Shown here: piece by piece, positions 53,647 to 64,000 of the stretch
How positions within the stretch are numbered: the stretch's first letter is position 1
Layout of the letters: each line of letters begins with the position of its first letter
DNA from: Epinephelus fuscoguttatus
Taxonomy: Eukaryota; Chordata; Actinopteri; Perciformes; Serranidae
Length of the DNA stretch: 64,000 nt
Direction: 5' to 3'
Assembly: GCF_011397635.1 (NCBI RefSeq)
Contig: NC_064761.1
Location: forward strand, 29,491,643 to 29,555,642
Notes under the pieces: generated by a model
What the model was told of the DNA's origin: nothing
Database searches by the model: none
The model's input: only the letters and a program-made list of their open reading frames with translations
Translations under genes and position numbers: made by a program

Positions 53647-55252
53647 TAGTACAGGCCAAAAGTTTGGACACACCTTCTCATTCAATGCGTTTTCTTTATT
53701 TTCATGACTATTTACATTGTAGATTCTCACTGAAGGCATCAAAACTATGAATGAACACATGTGGAGTTATGTACTTAACAAAAAAAGGTGAAATAACTGA
53801 AAACATGTTTTATATTCTAGTTTCTTCAAAATAGCCACCCTTTGCTCTGATTACTGCTTTGCACACTCTTGGCATTCTCTCCATGAGCTTCAAGAGGTAG
53901 TCACCTGAAATGGTTTTCCAACAGTCTTGAAGGAGTTCCCAGAGGTGTTTAGCACTTGTTGGCCCCTTTGCCTTCACTCTGCGGTCCAGCTCACCCCAAA
54001 CCATCTCGATTGGGTTCAGGTCCGGTGACTGTGGAGGCCAGGTCATCTGCCGCAGCACTCCATCACTCTCCTTCTTGGTCAAATAGCCCTTACACAGCCT
54101 GGAGGTGTGTTTGGGGTCATTGTCCTGTTGAAAAATAAATGATTGTCCAACTAAACGCAAACTGGATGGGATGGCATGTCGCTGCAGGATGCTGTGGTAG
54201 CCATGCTGGTTCAGTGTGCCTTCAATTTTGAATAAATCCCCAACAGTGTCACCAGCAAAACACCCCCACACCATCACACCTCCTCCTCCATGCTTCACAG
54301 TGGGAACCAGGCATGTGGAATCCATCCGTTCACCTTTTCTGCGTCTCACAAAGACACAGCGGTTGGAACCAAAGATCTCAAATTTGGACTCATCAGACCA
54401 AAGCACAGATTTCCACTGGTCTAATGTCCATTCCTTGTGTTTCTTGGCCCAAACAAATCTCTTCTGCTTGTTGCCTCTCCTTAGCAGTGGTTTCCTAGCA
54501 GCTATTTGACCTTCCTAGTTCCGTTGTTCTAGAGATGGGTCTGCTGCTAGAACTCTGTGTGGCATTCATCTGGTCTCTGATCTGAGCTGCTGTTAACTTG
54601 CGATTTCTGAGGCTGGTGACTCAGATGAACTTATCCTCAGAAGCAGAGGTGACTCTTGGTCTTCCTTTCCTGGGTCGGTCCTCATGTGTGCCAGTTTCGT
54701 TGTAGCTCTTGATGGTTTTTGCGACTCCACTTGGGGACACATTTAAAGTTTTTGCAATTTTCCGGACTGACTGACCTTCATTTCTTAAAGTAATGATGGC
54801 CACTCGTTTTTCTTTAGTTAGCTGATTGGTTCTTGCCATAATATGAATTTTAACAGTTGTCCAATAGGGCTGTCGGCTGTGTATTAACCTGACTTCAGCA
54901 CAGCACAACTGATGGTCCCAACCCCATTGATAAAGCAAGAAATTCCACTAATTAACCCTGATAAGGCACACCTGTGAAGTGGAAACCATTTCAGGTGACT
55001 ACCTCTTGAAGCTCATGGAGAGAATGCCAAGAGTGTGCAAAGCAGTAATCAGAGCAAAGGGTGGCTATTTTGAAGAAACTAGAATATAAAACATGTTTTC
55101 AGTTATTTCACCTTTTTTTGTTAAGTACATAACTCCACATGTGTTCATTCATAGTTTTGATGCCTTCAGTGAGAATCTACAATGTAAATAGTCATGAAAA
55201 TAAAGAAAACGCATTGAATGAGAAGGTGTGTCCAAACTTTTGGCCTGTACTG
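53647..55252 (-). mobile_element. Tc1/mariner transposon, near full length, transposase broken
   Basis: A 1,606 bp element flanked by TA. The terminal inverted repeats are about 270 bp each (53647-53918 and 54982-55252), the outer ends reading gtacaggccaaaagtttgga. The minus-strand transposase starts at 54839 with MARTNQLTKEKR and a helix-turn-helix region (VRKIAKTLNVSPSGVAKTI). It ends at 53810. The catalytic part includes LWSDESKFEIFGSNR, HGGGGVMVWGCF, FQQDNDPKHTS and WPPQSPDLNPIEMVW, which carry the DD...E residues. An in-frame TGA after ASEDKFI and a deletion and frame loss around 54480-54560 disable it. The last transposase codons lie inside the terminal repeat. Confidence 0.93.
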
Positions 55253-55699
55253 TATGTCATATATAGAAGCCTGCAACTCCCCGCAGTCAGTTAAAGCTGA
55301 AGAGGATTCTTGAAGAAGAGGTGAAACATCTTCAAGAAACAATATGTTATATGTCACACTAGAGACAATTGACCTTTCGCAAAGCCCTGCCCCTTTGTGA
55401 CGGTCCAACAAGATGTCGGAGTAAGCATGGAGCCCACACTGTAACTAACTGAACTCCCTGAAGAAATATTATCATATTTTTGGAAAAATGAAACAGTGAT
55501 TCCAGAGAGAAGCAGACAGAGGGTCTACAGTCTGTGTTTGAAGGATATATCCAGGATGTCAAACTGACTCAGCAGCAACAACAGGTTAAAAAGACAAAGA
55601 TAGTTAGAAGCTAAAGCCGAACTATAGGCTACAGATCACAGTGTAAAAGTGAACCACCACATCACTGCTGATCAACACACAAGACAATGAATATAAAGG

Positions 55700-55890
55700 G
55701 AAACTTCACTGATATTGAACCAGCTGTGTGGCATCACAGTGTGTGCAGATGAACTGCCCCCATGTCGCTGCCAGCACCCAGACCTCTGCAGCAGGGCGGG
55801 CATGGATCTTCGGGGATGTCCAACAACATTCATCTACGCACAATGCGATGACACACAGCTGGTTGAATATCAGCAAAGTTTCCCTGCTTC
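55700..55890. repeat. imperfect palindrome of about 190 bp
   Basis: gatattgaaccagctgtgtg at about 55710 recurs inverted at about 55874 (cacacagctggttgaatatc). Inner parts also pair (cagatgaac / attcatctacg). Both strands therefore carry similar chance frames. It may be the core of a foldback element spanning about 55370-56300; those outer limits are a guess. Confidence 0.55.
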
Positions 55891-56820
55891 TCTTCACTGG
55901 ATCCTGTACAGCAGGGTCGGTCTTTGTTTCACTGTTATACTCATTACAAAGCAAAAGCAGCATGTGTATACATTCAGTAGGCTATATCTTCAGTAGCTAG
56001 CTAGCTAACCCTACGCTTTTCAGGGTTTGATTTTGGTTTTGGAACAGGGAAGAAACGTATATCTTTTTCCAACCTCTCCAGGTAACGAGTATCATTAATA
56101 CACGACGTGCCCCAGGCACAACATTTAGCTCCAAATCCACAAAACCAGCCTGAAAATGAAGGAAATCTGAAACGATTGCATTAGAGTCAATGGAGCACAG
56201 CTGTGTTGTTGTCAGACCCTGGTCTGAGCCGGCCTGATACTACATTACGATTGGCCAGTCTGCGTCCAGGGCGTTCACATCATTTCCCATCATCAATGGT
56301 CCTGCCAGGCTATTTTTTGTACCACCCCCTCCCCTCTCATTACTAACGAACAGTCCCTAATTCTGTTTCAGATGTGTATGCCCACTGTCTGCAATACTTA
56401 GGGTCCTTTTAACATGTTCTGTGGTTATACATTGTCTGTCTTTTAGCAAAAACATGCCTACTACAGGTTTGTCGATGTTGGCACATTTTCAGTATTAGGA
56501 GTTGAATTCAACACCACCTTTTGCACCCCACCTCTGTGAGCATGTAGCCTACGCCTCCACCTACTGTCTGTCGACAATGTTGTCGAGCTCCAGCACCCCG
56601 GTAAAGAGGGCAGGCAGAGTAGCAACGTAGCAGAGGTTATGAAAAAGAGAAGAGCTCCTATTGAGGCCGTTTCCACTTTCAGAAAAGTCCTGGCAAAGAT
56701 TAAGGAACATTTTCAAATGCATCGCATATCTTCCCTTCAAACGCCTAAGGCTTATTTAAACTTGAATATAGCACAACACCGACACTGACGGTAACAGCTA
56801 AAGTGTATATTATGGTAATA
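55891..56820. other. intergenic upstream of cks, nothing recognised
   Basis: Some of this may belong to the foldback element at 55700, for instance the segment near gagccggcctgatactac at 56225. No gene-like frame was supported. Confidence 0.4.
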
Positions 56821-56921
56821 ATTAATGTGGAAATACACCAACTGTTGCAAACCGTGCTTCCATGTTGAAGAGTTGTGTTTTCACGGCCGAGTGGTTCATC
56901 TTCTCCAACATAGACGATCTA

Positions 56922-56991
56922 ATTGGAAGAGACGTCCACGTGCTGCTGCCTGGACCAATCAGAAGCATGCGGGGAACCGTTGGGGTTTGAA
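56922..56991 (+). promoter_or_regulatory. CCAAT-CCAAT-CHR cell-cycle promoter module
   Basis: An inverted CCAAT box (ATTGG, 56922-56926) and a direct one (ccaatcag, 56955-56962) have starts 33 bp apart. A TTTGAA cell-cycle homology region (CHR) follows at 56986-56991. Its last base is 131 bp before the CKS start codon. NF-Y boxes about 30 bp apart followed by a CHR form the standard layout of DREAM/MuvB-controlled G2/M genes, a class to which mammalian CKS genes belong. The motifs are seen directly; the function is inferred. Confidence 0.6.
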
Positions 56992-57122
56992 TCATCCCCC
57001 GAAAACAGCGGCAGATGACAGCAGCAGCTCGTTTCGCTCACAAACACTGCTTGTAACTTAGTGAGCTAACTTCACAACAACACCCGTAAACAGCTTTCAG
57101 GACTAAAACTTTGACAGCTATC

Positions 57123-58884
57123 ATGTCGAAAAAACAGATTTACTATTCTGACAAGTACACCGATGAGGAGTTCGAGTACAGGTACGATGAACTATTCGGT
57201 ATTTGCTAACATCAACAAGCTAACGTTTTCAAAAGTCCGTTAACTGTTCTGTGTTGAACGTTAGTCAAATTATGTTAAGCTTGACTCGGTTAGCTAATTT
57301 TAGACGGCTCATAATGTCGATAGCGTATGCTGGCATTTGCATTTGTAGCGAGTGATTCTGTAAAAGATAGTACAGCGTGTGTAACTTAGCTTAGCGTTAC
57401 GTTAAACTTGGTAATTAGCTAACAAAACTGCAACAAAACAACCTCAGTCAACGGAACAGCTAATGCTAGCTAACTGTTACTGTACGTTAATGGTGTCGAC
57501 AATGTTAAAATCACTTTGGTTTGAACTGGGGGCGTAACGTCGCTGCCGTGTTAAAACAAACAAACAAAATACACTAACGTTATTATTAGTTAGGCCGAGC
57601 GTTAACGTTAGCTAGCTAACTAAACTTTGCTAAAATCGCTAAACTGAAATTGTCTTGTAGTGGGTCATTATTGACTGTTTTAATTATCTTCCCATAGGCA
57701 TGTGGTGCTTCCAAAGCAGCTGTCCAAACTGGTGCCCTCCTCCCACCTGATGACAGAAGACGAGTGGAGGGGTCTTGGGGTGCAGCAGAGCCAGGGCTGG
57801 ATTCACTACATGATCCACAAACCAGGTGAGAACTTAATAGACAACACTCATGTAACAGTGAAAGAGCTATTGATCATTTTCATATCTGTTTCTGTCCATA
57901 CTGGTTTTACAGAGATCCTTTGTTACTGGGTGTCTGTCTACAAGAGATGAGGGACAAAATCTACAATTCTCCATCTGTGCAAAAAATGCATCATAATGCT
58001 TAAGCAAAGCTAATGTATAGTTTTACGGTCTCAGCAGTCTGAATTGGTCTAATCAAATGGGTATTTCCAACGTTACAGTATTTTTAGAACAAAAGTCTCC
58101 TTTGTGTTTCTATCACTTCTGCAGCTCAGCGAGGATACGCTGCAGGGAAATGCAACTGCAGCTGGAAAATACCTCATTGTTTTGTCTATCTCAAACAGCT
58201 GAAGCCTCGTTTTAGCTTTAGCCCAGCTGTAGAGTGCATTTTTGCCCAGGAGGACTGTGTATTTCAATCTCTTACATAGTAGTCAGCGACAAAAGGATCT
58301 ATTGATGGCCAGTATGAAGAGCGAAATTATTATGGTGACCAGTAATTCCTGTTTTTGAAGTGTACGTCTGTATTTTTGTACTAAGGTAGTCATGGAAAAT
58401 ATCTGAGCTTATCCATTACAACAGAGATACTTAATTTGCTTTGCCCAGGGGCCACATGTGCAAAATGCCAGGAGTCCAGGGGCCGGTTAATAACAAACTT
58501 TAGTAATTCATATATTAATAATTAGACCAGACCTCTGACAGGAGCACCTTACATTAAAAGGACAAAAACAATCCCAGTGTAAATTAATTTAGATTTTATT
58601 GTAAATTAGAAAATGGTCAGCGGGCCACCTGGCAGCCCTATTGTGGGCAAAATATGGCCCATGGGCTGCAAGTTGAGTATAACTGCTTTAACAGCTCCTA
58701 GCATGTACCATTAGCAGTGAAAGTTATATGCACATGGATCACAACCTTGTGCAAATTAGTACACTGTATGGTGTAACCACTGTACTGTATGGTACAGTAG
58801 ATGAAGCTGACGGATACTTCTTCTCTGCTTTACTCTCTAGAGCCACACATACTGCTTTTCAGAAGACCTCTCCCAAAGGATTAA
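57123..58884 (+). CDS. cks2: CKS-family cyclin-dependent kinase regulatory subunit (CKS1/CKS2-like), complete, three exons
   Basis: Exons 57123-57181, 57698-57825 and 58841-58884 join to 231 nt, 76 residues. The protein begins [20 protein letters not shown]. It continues [34 protein letters not shown] and [25 protein letters not shown] proteins are small CDK-binding subunits whose anion pocket docks phosphothreonine of substrates during cell-cycle progression. The HxPEPH hinge and the strand [10 protein letters not shown], which governs domain swapping and CDK contact, are intact. Residues are mixed between the paralogs: LSK and PLPKD recall CKS2, QQSQGW and KLVP recall CKS1B. The symbol is therefore tentative. 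The splice positions match the usual CKS gene structure. It is convergent with cimap1d, with 564 bp between the stop codons. Confidence 0.93.
58430..58690. repeat. possible hAT-like repeat in the CKS intron 2
   Basis: The left end gagatacttaatttgc and right end gcaagttgagtataac are imperfect inverted copies, enclosing the words ggggccacatgtg and gcgggccacctgg. The ends resemble a type of non-autonomous hAT element. No target duplication was found. Confidence 0.5.
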
Positions 58885-59205
58885 ATGGAAACCACCTGTA
58901 AATCATCTTCTATCATCTTTGCTGATGAGAACCATACATCTCTCCTACATACATCTCTTCATATGCTCTAATGTGTTGTTAGAAAACCCTTAGTTGCATC
59001 TTTTCTTTTGTCCTTTCAAACTCCCTCAATTTTTAGAGGCAATGGGAGGCAAACACTTTGTTTTCACTGTGAAGGATAACCTTATAAACAATATGAAGGC
59101 GGAGCTTGCCTGTCGATTGTACATTTTAATACATTTTTTTAAAAGTCTTTTGATGCCATTTTGTTATGATTGATTTACTTGCTGAGTATCGGACAGGCAT
59201 AGGGT

Positions 59206-59211
59206 TTTATT
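59206..59211 (-). terminator. odf3l2: candidate cimap1d polyadenylation signal (AATAAA on the minus strand)
   Basis: TTTATT on the plus strand, about 240 nt downstream of the stop codon on the minus strand. A variant aataca for the CKS gene lies at about 59130 on the plus strand, so the two 3' UTRs may overlap. Confidence 0.4.
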
Positions 59212-59448
59212 TTTCTTCAGCTCACTGTTCTCCCCAAAAACTTTCTGTGTTTTTCCTGTTCTTAAACTTATGTTTGTGTTGTGTATATAATATTATTTCT
59301 AGATATTATAAATGTCAACAGTGAGTCATGGATGATTCAACACGTTCTTTGTTGTTGAAAGAACAAGATTAAATGTACTTCTTCACGTTTGCTCATATGT
59401 TGTTTTTTTCTACCAGATTACAGAATAAGTGTGAGAGTGCGATGGTGT

Positions 59449-61466
59449 TCAGTCAGAAACATTGACAACAAGTGGGGTAACAAATTCAGAGTGTCTGACA
59501 CCCAGGGAGTAGGCTGGTGCCCGAGCCTTGTGAACTGTTACTTTCTCTGGATTGTAAGTTCCAGGACCGGGTTTCTCTGTGGCATCTCTGGGTAAGCTGT
59601 GGCGTCCCAGCATGGAATACGCCGGCTGTCTGGGTAGATAAACACTCGGGTCCGTACTGTTGTACCTGCAAGGCCCTGGCGTCTTGGCTAAATCCACAGA
59701 AGGTCCCCCTGTGCTGAAACTACCTGACATTGTGTAGCTTGCGCTGGCTTGCTTGTTCGGGACTTGAGGGCCCATTAGCGGAGGGAGACAGTACTTGTTA
59801 GGAGCAGGTACTGCGTCCACGCTTCGGTAGTGTGTACGGGCGCCCATTGTGTAGGACGGGGGTCTGCGCTGGAGGTTGCATGGTGGGGTCTTCTCAGGGC
59901 TGTATGCACCGGGTCCAGGTGTCTGGAAGAGCTCCTCTAGTGAACAGAAAACAGTTGAATAATACAAACCATCAACTCAACACCATATGGTAGTGTTTAA
60001 TGAGTGGGGTTCAGATTTTCAGTTACAACAGCTGACACTGGATCTCTGGAAGTAGTGTCGAAAACAAATGTTCTTGTACAAGCGTTCACCCTTTCACAAA
60101 ATGAGTCATAACGACATAACCTGAACAAAATGTGCACTCAAAATAACCGTCATTTTCTTATTCAGAAGAGGAACTTACTCTGTGCTTTCACTCTGCCCAA
60201 CATTGAGTATGCAGGTGTGCCATCCCTTCCAAAGCGAGTGACCTTTGCATCGATGTGATACTGCGGCCCTGGACTTGAGTCTACACAATACACTGCAGGA
60301 AAAGTAAACATTTATGATCAATTTAATATAATGTCTCTTCTGTCAGTATAGTTTAATCATGCAGTGGTCCTTAAACTGGCTTGATGAACATAAAGTGAGG
60401 CATTGTTTCCCCCTACTGGCTTTAATTTGGCATTACACCACTGAGGACGTGTACCACTCTGACTTAGCTCCTGATTGAGGAGATTATATCACTCTGACAA
60501 GATGAACACAATACTGTTGTTTATAAAAATGTAATGTTTGTGTATTCTTGATAAGACTCGTGGTTCTGACAACAAAGGTCTGACAGAGATAGCGTCAAAG
60601 TTTCCTCCGCCGCTGTGCAGCTGAAGGATAATCTAAAGGTTGAGGAGATAAAGAGCTCACTGGTGTCACTCATCCTGCCATGGAAAGAATAGGCAGGGCT
60701 CGTTGGCTTGGTGAAGTCGTGGCCCATGAATCCGATGGTGGGAGGAAGCCCATAGCGCCCTGGCCCTGGCCCTAGAGACGTGGGGAAATGTCACAAAGAA
60801 GAATGACCCACACATACTGATATAGCAAAATATGCAGTAATATTATTAATAATAATAATCTTTATTTGTATGGCACTTTTCAAAACACAGTTACAAAGTG
60901 CTTTATGGGACAAATGAAATAAAATCAGTGTGTGTATAAAGGAGTAGTAAGCAAGGTTAGTATGTTTCAGCACCAGTCAATGACTCATTAGAATGCAATG
61001 TCCACATATTTGCAAAAAATTATAGAATTTTGCATAACTGTGACCACTTATCACCATCTGATAAACTCCAGTGTGAGAGGCAAGAATGATCTGCATTAGA
61101 TCTGCGTCGTCGCACCTTCTAACAGCCAATTAGCCTCCAGCTTGCATCTGATTGTCCTCTATCATGTGCATTGGGTCAAAAAAAAAAAAGCGAGCAGGAT
61201 ACAGCACACATGAAGACAGAGGTGTTACATCAGCGTACAAATGTTCAGTGGCATGTGCACAAGCAGAGCAAGTGAAAGCATTTTTCACAGAGAGGAGCGA
61301 GTCCTGGCAGGTCTGCACTCTGAGAAACCCTCCGCTCTGCTCAAGTCAATGTTCCCCCCTTTGAAATTTACCAGCTGAAACATAGGTAATGATGTATGGG
61401 TTTACATAATGTATTGACAAACTTACCCTTTTCTCTTCCTGCTATTACAGGGTATTTCTTCTCCAT
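59449..61466 (-). CDS. odf3l2: odf3l2 / cimap1d: outer dense fibre 3-like protein 2, complete, four exons
   Basis: Exons in transcript order are 61427-61466, 60661-60771, 60179-60292 and 59449-59936, totalling 753 nt, 250 residues. The family (now ciliary microtubule-associated proteins, CIMAP) sits on axonemal microtubules of sperm flagella and cilia. SHIPPO-type PGPxxY repeats are spread along the chain: [56 protein letters not shown] and [11 protein letters not shown]. These alternate with PAYSMLGR-like blocks ([29 protein letters not shown]). [17 protein letters not shown] and [16 protein letters not shown] match mammalian ODF3L2, which is the neighbour of SHC2 in human. The start [13 protein letters not shown] is the only early in-frame ATG. 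The protein is a little shorter than the human one (about 289 residues). Confidence 0.93.
60846..60912 (-). mobile_element. short L2-type LINE/SINE 3' tail
   Basis: Plus strand: (aat)n followed by ctttatttgtatggcac and caaaacacagttacaaag. On the minus strand this is the end of an L2-type tail, ...ctttgtaactg...tgccatacaaat... and an ATT-rich tail. Only the last part is present. It lies in the first cimap1d intron. Confidence 0.55.
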
Positions 61467-63430
61467 TTGACTCTTTGTAGAATTGAATCCTTCAGGAATC
61501 CTTCAATGGTAGCAGTACTACTGAGACATTCATACAGCATGTCAGTCATAGCAAAAAGAAGCTGGCTGGCAGGTTGTCCCTCCCTTTAGCCAAAACTGAG
61601 GTCAGCTGCATACTTGAAAATTCATTTGTTAGAGGAGCACCTCACTCCATGTCCATCTTGATGGTTTTTCTACAGTTATCATATTAATGTTCCTCCAGGA
61701 TCCATCCTCAGCCGTGCCCTGCCTCACAGTGAAACCCAGAGCCCCGTATGATCCAGAATCAATCCCTAATTTCCTCTGAAACCACCAGGAAACCCGAGCC
61801 GTATAATACACATCAAAGTGTCAACAGCAGAGCTGACTGCACTGGATAGGGTTTTATCTACCTGCCTGTTTGTCCCCTTTGTCCACCTGTTGGTGGCTCA
61901 GATGGATGAATAGCCCTTCCTCCACAGAGGTGGATGTATAGGTGCACTCAGCTGCTACTGAGGAACAATGTCATCACTCCGACTCACTCTCATGTAATGC
62001 TAGCTCCCCCTGCAAACCATGAAACCAAGATCCCCCTCTCCCTCCTTTCTCTTTTCACTCTTTCTGCTCATCGCGGTGTGGAGACGCAATATCACTCTTC
62101 AGCCATGCATGCAGTTGCCACGGAGACTGCTGTGGGTAGTGTGCTGCGGCCAGGTCCCCTGCATCGCTGGCTGACTGTCACTACAGGAACAAAGTTTTCC
62201 GTTTAGACTGGAGGGGTAAATACTAACGTAAATGCTCAGAGATCAGAGGGAGGGTTGAATTTGTGAAGTTCCACAACTTCTGTCTCAAATTTTACCTTTA
62301 ACTATGAATTACTGACAGCACCAGTTCTCCATACACACCTTCTTATATTGATGAAAGAATGCAGAAACCACACATACATAAAACACTGATGCAGGGTCAG
62401 ATGCAGCACACCTGGAGCAGTTACAGAGAGAGTACTGTCATTTGGGAGGCTGCATTAAATTGCCAACACACGCTCTAATTTCTCATCTTTAACATAAGGT
62501 CAAACCGATTACCCAGATGCAGTTACAGTTTAGCCCTCTTTGATCTCCTCTAATCCCAGCGATGATTTGTAGTTGGGATTTGAAGGCCTCAGTTAAAGGC
62601 CTAAGCTGCAGTTGCCAGAGGCCACAGTAACTGAGCGTCTCGACAACTGACGTGTGCAGAAAACAAACATTAAACTTTAACAGGCTCTAACTCTTTCCCG
62701 GCTGCTGCTTCGGTAACCCGTATCTGCTGTGAGCAGTTACACAAACACATAAAGTGCCGCGCACATCCAAACCAGGAGATGTAGAGAGTGTGTACAAAGT
62801 GATACACACATGTACATGCTTTCTGTCTCCAACACAGAAGCCTGCCAGGGGTCACAGAGTCAGTTATCAAAGCAGAGGGCCTTCTGAAGCAGCAGGGTTG
62901 TAATACAGCTCGCTGCTGACAGGAAATTATCTCCAGACTTAACTAGCCTTTCAAAGGAAATGGAGCAACACAGCTTTCATAAACTGCAGCTCCTCTGCTA
63001 GAAGAGCAGATATATGTACTGTGCTGTGCTGCATCCGCAGAGATTGTATTGTACTGAAAAGTAACAAGGGTGAAGGTATTTCTATCCTACAGTTATACAC
63101 AGTAGAATTGCACAAGCTCAAACAGAAGACGGAAGTGTGGTAGCAAAATACAGAAGCCAGTGACTCTAACAAAAGTAACCTATGTTAAAGGAATACTTAG
63201 CCGGCAAAATAACTATGTATATATCAGTTACTCACAATGTGTTATCTTGAATTCATAAAGAAAACATTTTTATTGCACGCCTTCACTTTGAACGGAGAAT
63301 CCAAAAAAAGGCAATCAAGATCTGCATTCGGCAATAGCAAAACTGTCAAAACCTCTGTCTCCAATCTCTCACACAACTCGACAATAACAGTAATTTTACC
63401 TCACAGAACACAGGAGTTGCTGGTCCACCA
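61467..63430. other. region upstream of cimap1d, nothing recognised
   Basis: It includes the cimap1d 5' leader and promoter, whose limits are not visible. The remaining frames (up to 90 codons) show no known domain. Confidence 0.45.
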
Positions 63431-63444
63431 CCGCCTTGATCAGT

Positions 63445-64000
63445 TAGTGTTATTATTTATTTCTTATTTAACCTTTATTAAACCAGGAAGTCCCATTGCA
63501 GTCGAAAATCTCCAGGCCAAGGTAGCAGCCAATCAGGACACATTTAACATGCAACATATACAACATATAACACAAAAATCCACAATAAAACAACAATTGT
63601 TCAAACATAGTGGCCTCTGAAGAAAAACAAGCACACGTCTCTGTCACCACATTCTTTATGATGCCCTTAGATTCATCAATGGATGTAAGTGTTTCTAATT
63701 TTAGATCTTTTTGAAGATTGTTACATGTCCATGGTGCACAGTATCTGTTAAAACCCAGGGTACATTAAAGAGCAACCACTTGGAGGAGCATAGCAGGTAA
63801 CTACCAGAGCTGACGAACAGAACGGAGCAGAGGTTGGCCAGAGGTTTGCCTAGTATTGCTCTATAGATAAAAATGCACCAGTGCTGTTGTCTGGGAATGG
63901 CCAATGACGTCAAACCCTGCAAATCATAAAGAATGCATTTGTAATAAAACGTAGAGATGCATGGTAGACTGAATCAAGGCTTCGTAAAATGGAGGAGGTT
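63445..64000. repeat. interspersed repeat starting ttatttaacctttatt
   Basis: The opening ttatttaacctttattaaac, then ccaggaagtcccattgc, is that of a dispersed element frequent in fish genomes. It runs on to the window edge with acaatgtc- and tgacgtcaaaccctgc-type blocks. I cannot name the class. Chance frames here include 127 codons at 63237-63620, which I do not consider a gene. Confidence 0.5.

Noticed and set aside
55370-56300. A single large foldback transposon
   Set aside because: Only the central palindrome is clear. The outer inverted ends could not be confirmed by eye.

Overview
The window is host nuclear DNA from a vertebrate, almost certainly a teleost fish. It has short, well-conserved exons with GT/AG introns and long (CA)n, (GA)n and (GGA)n tracts. 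Its mobile-element load is typical of fish: Tc1, several hAT elements, a TTAA-flanked DNA element, L2-type and other LINE 3' ends, a tRNA-derived SINE and a solo LTR. Five protein genes can be read exon by exon. All five belong to a gene neighbourhood that in human lies on 19p13.3.

Layout, left to right. (1) shd, minus strand: the first coding exon (535-921) and two 5' UTR exons are inside the window; the rest lies off the left edge. (2) ankrd24, plus strand, 6263-24494: 22 coding exons join without a frame break into about 1,120 residues, with ankyrin repeats followed by a long coiled coil. A second possible terminal exon at 22745-22837 would give a different C-terminus. (3) shc2, minus strand, 28182-47081: 12 coding exons, 720 residues, PTB-CH1-SH2 with a p66-like N-terminal extension. 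(4) A CKS1/CKS2-family gene, plus strand, 57123-58884: three exons, 76 residues, with a CCAAT-CCAAT-CHR cell-cycle promoter module just upstream. (5) odf3l2/cimap1d, minus strand, 59449-61466: four exons, 250 residues with SHIPPO-type repeats. Coding lengths sum to multiples of three for all four complete genes.

Gene relations. shd and ankrd24 are divergent. ankrd24/shc2 and cks/cimap1d are tail to tail. shc2 and cks are head to head, across 10 kb of repeat-rich DNA. shd and shc2 encode phosphotyrosine adaptors, ankrd24 an actin-rootlet scaffold, CKS a CDK accessory subunit, and cimap1d a sperm/cilium microtubule protein. They share ancestry of the block rather than a pathway. A CKS gene beside shc2 mirrors SHC1-CKS1B and SHC3-CKS2 in human, so this may be a third CKS locus of the SHC/CKS paralogous block.

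The remaining sequence is introns and intergenic DNA with nested mobile elements. Several have readable target-site duplications. I saw no tRNA or rRNA gene, no CRISPR array, and nothing bacterial or viral that looks active.
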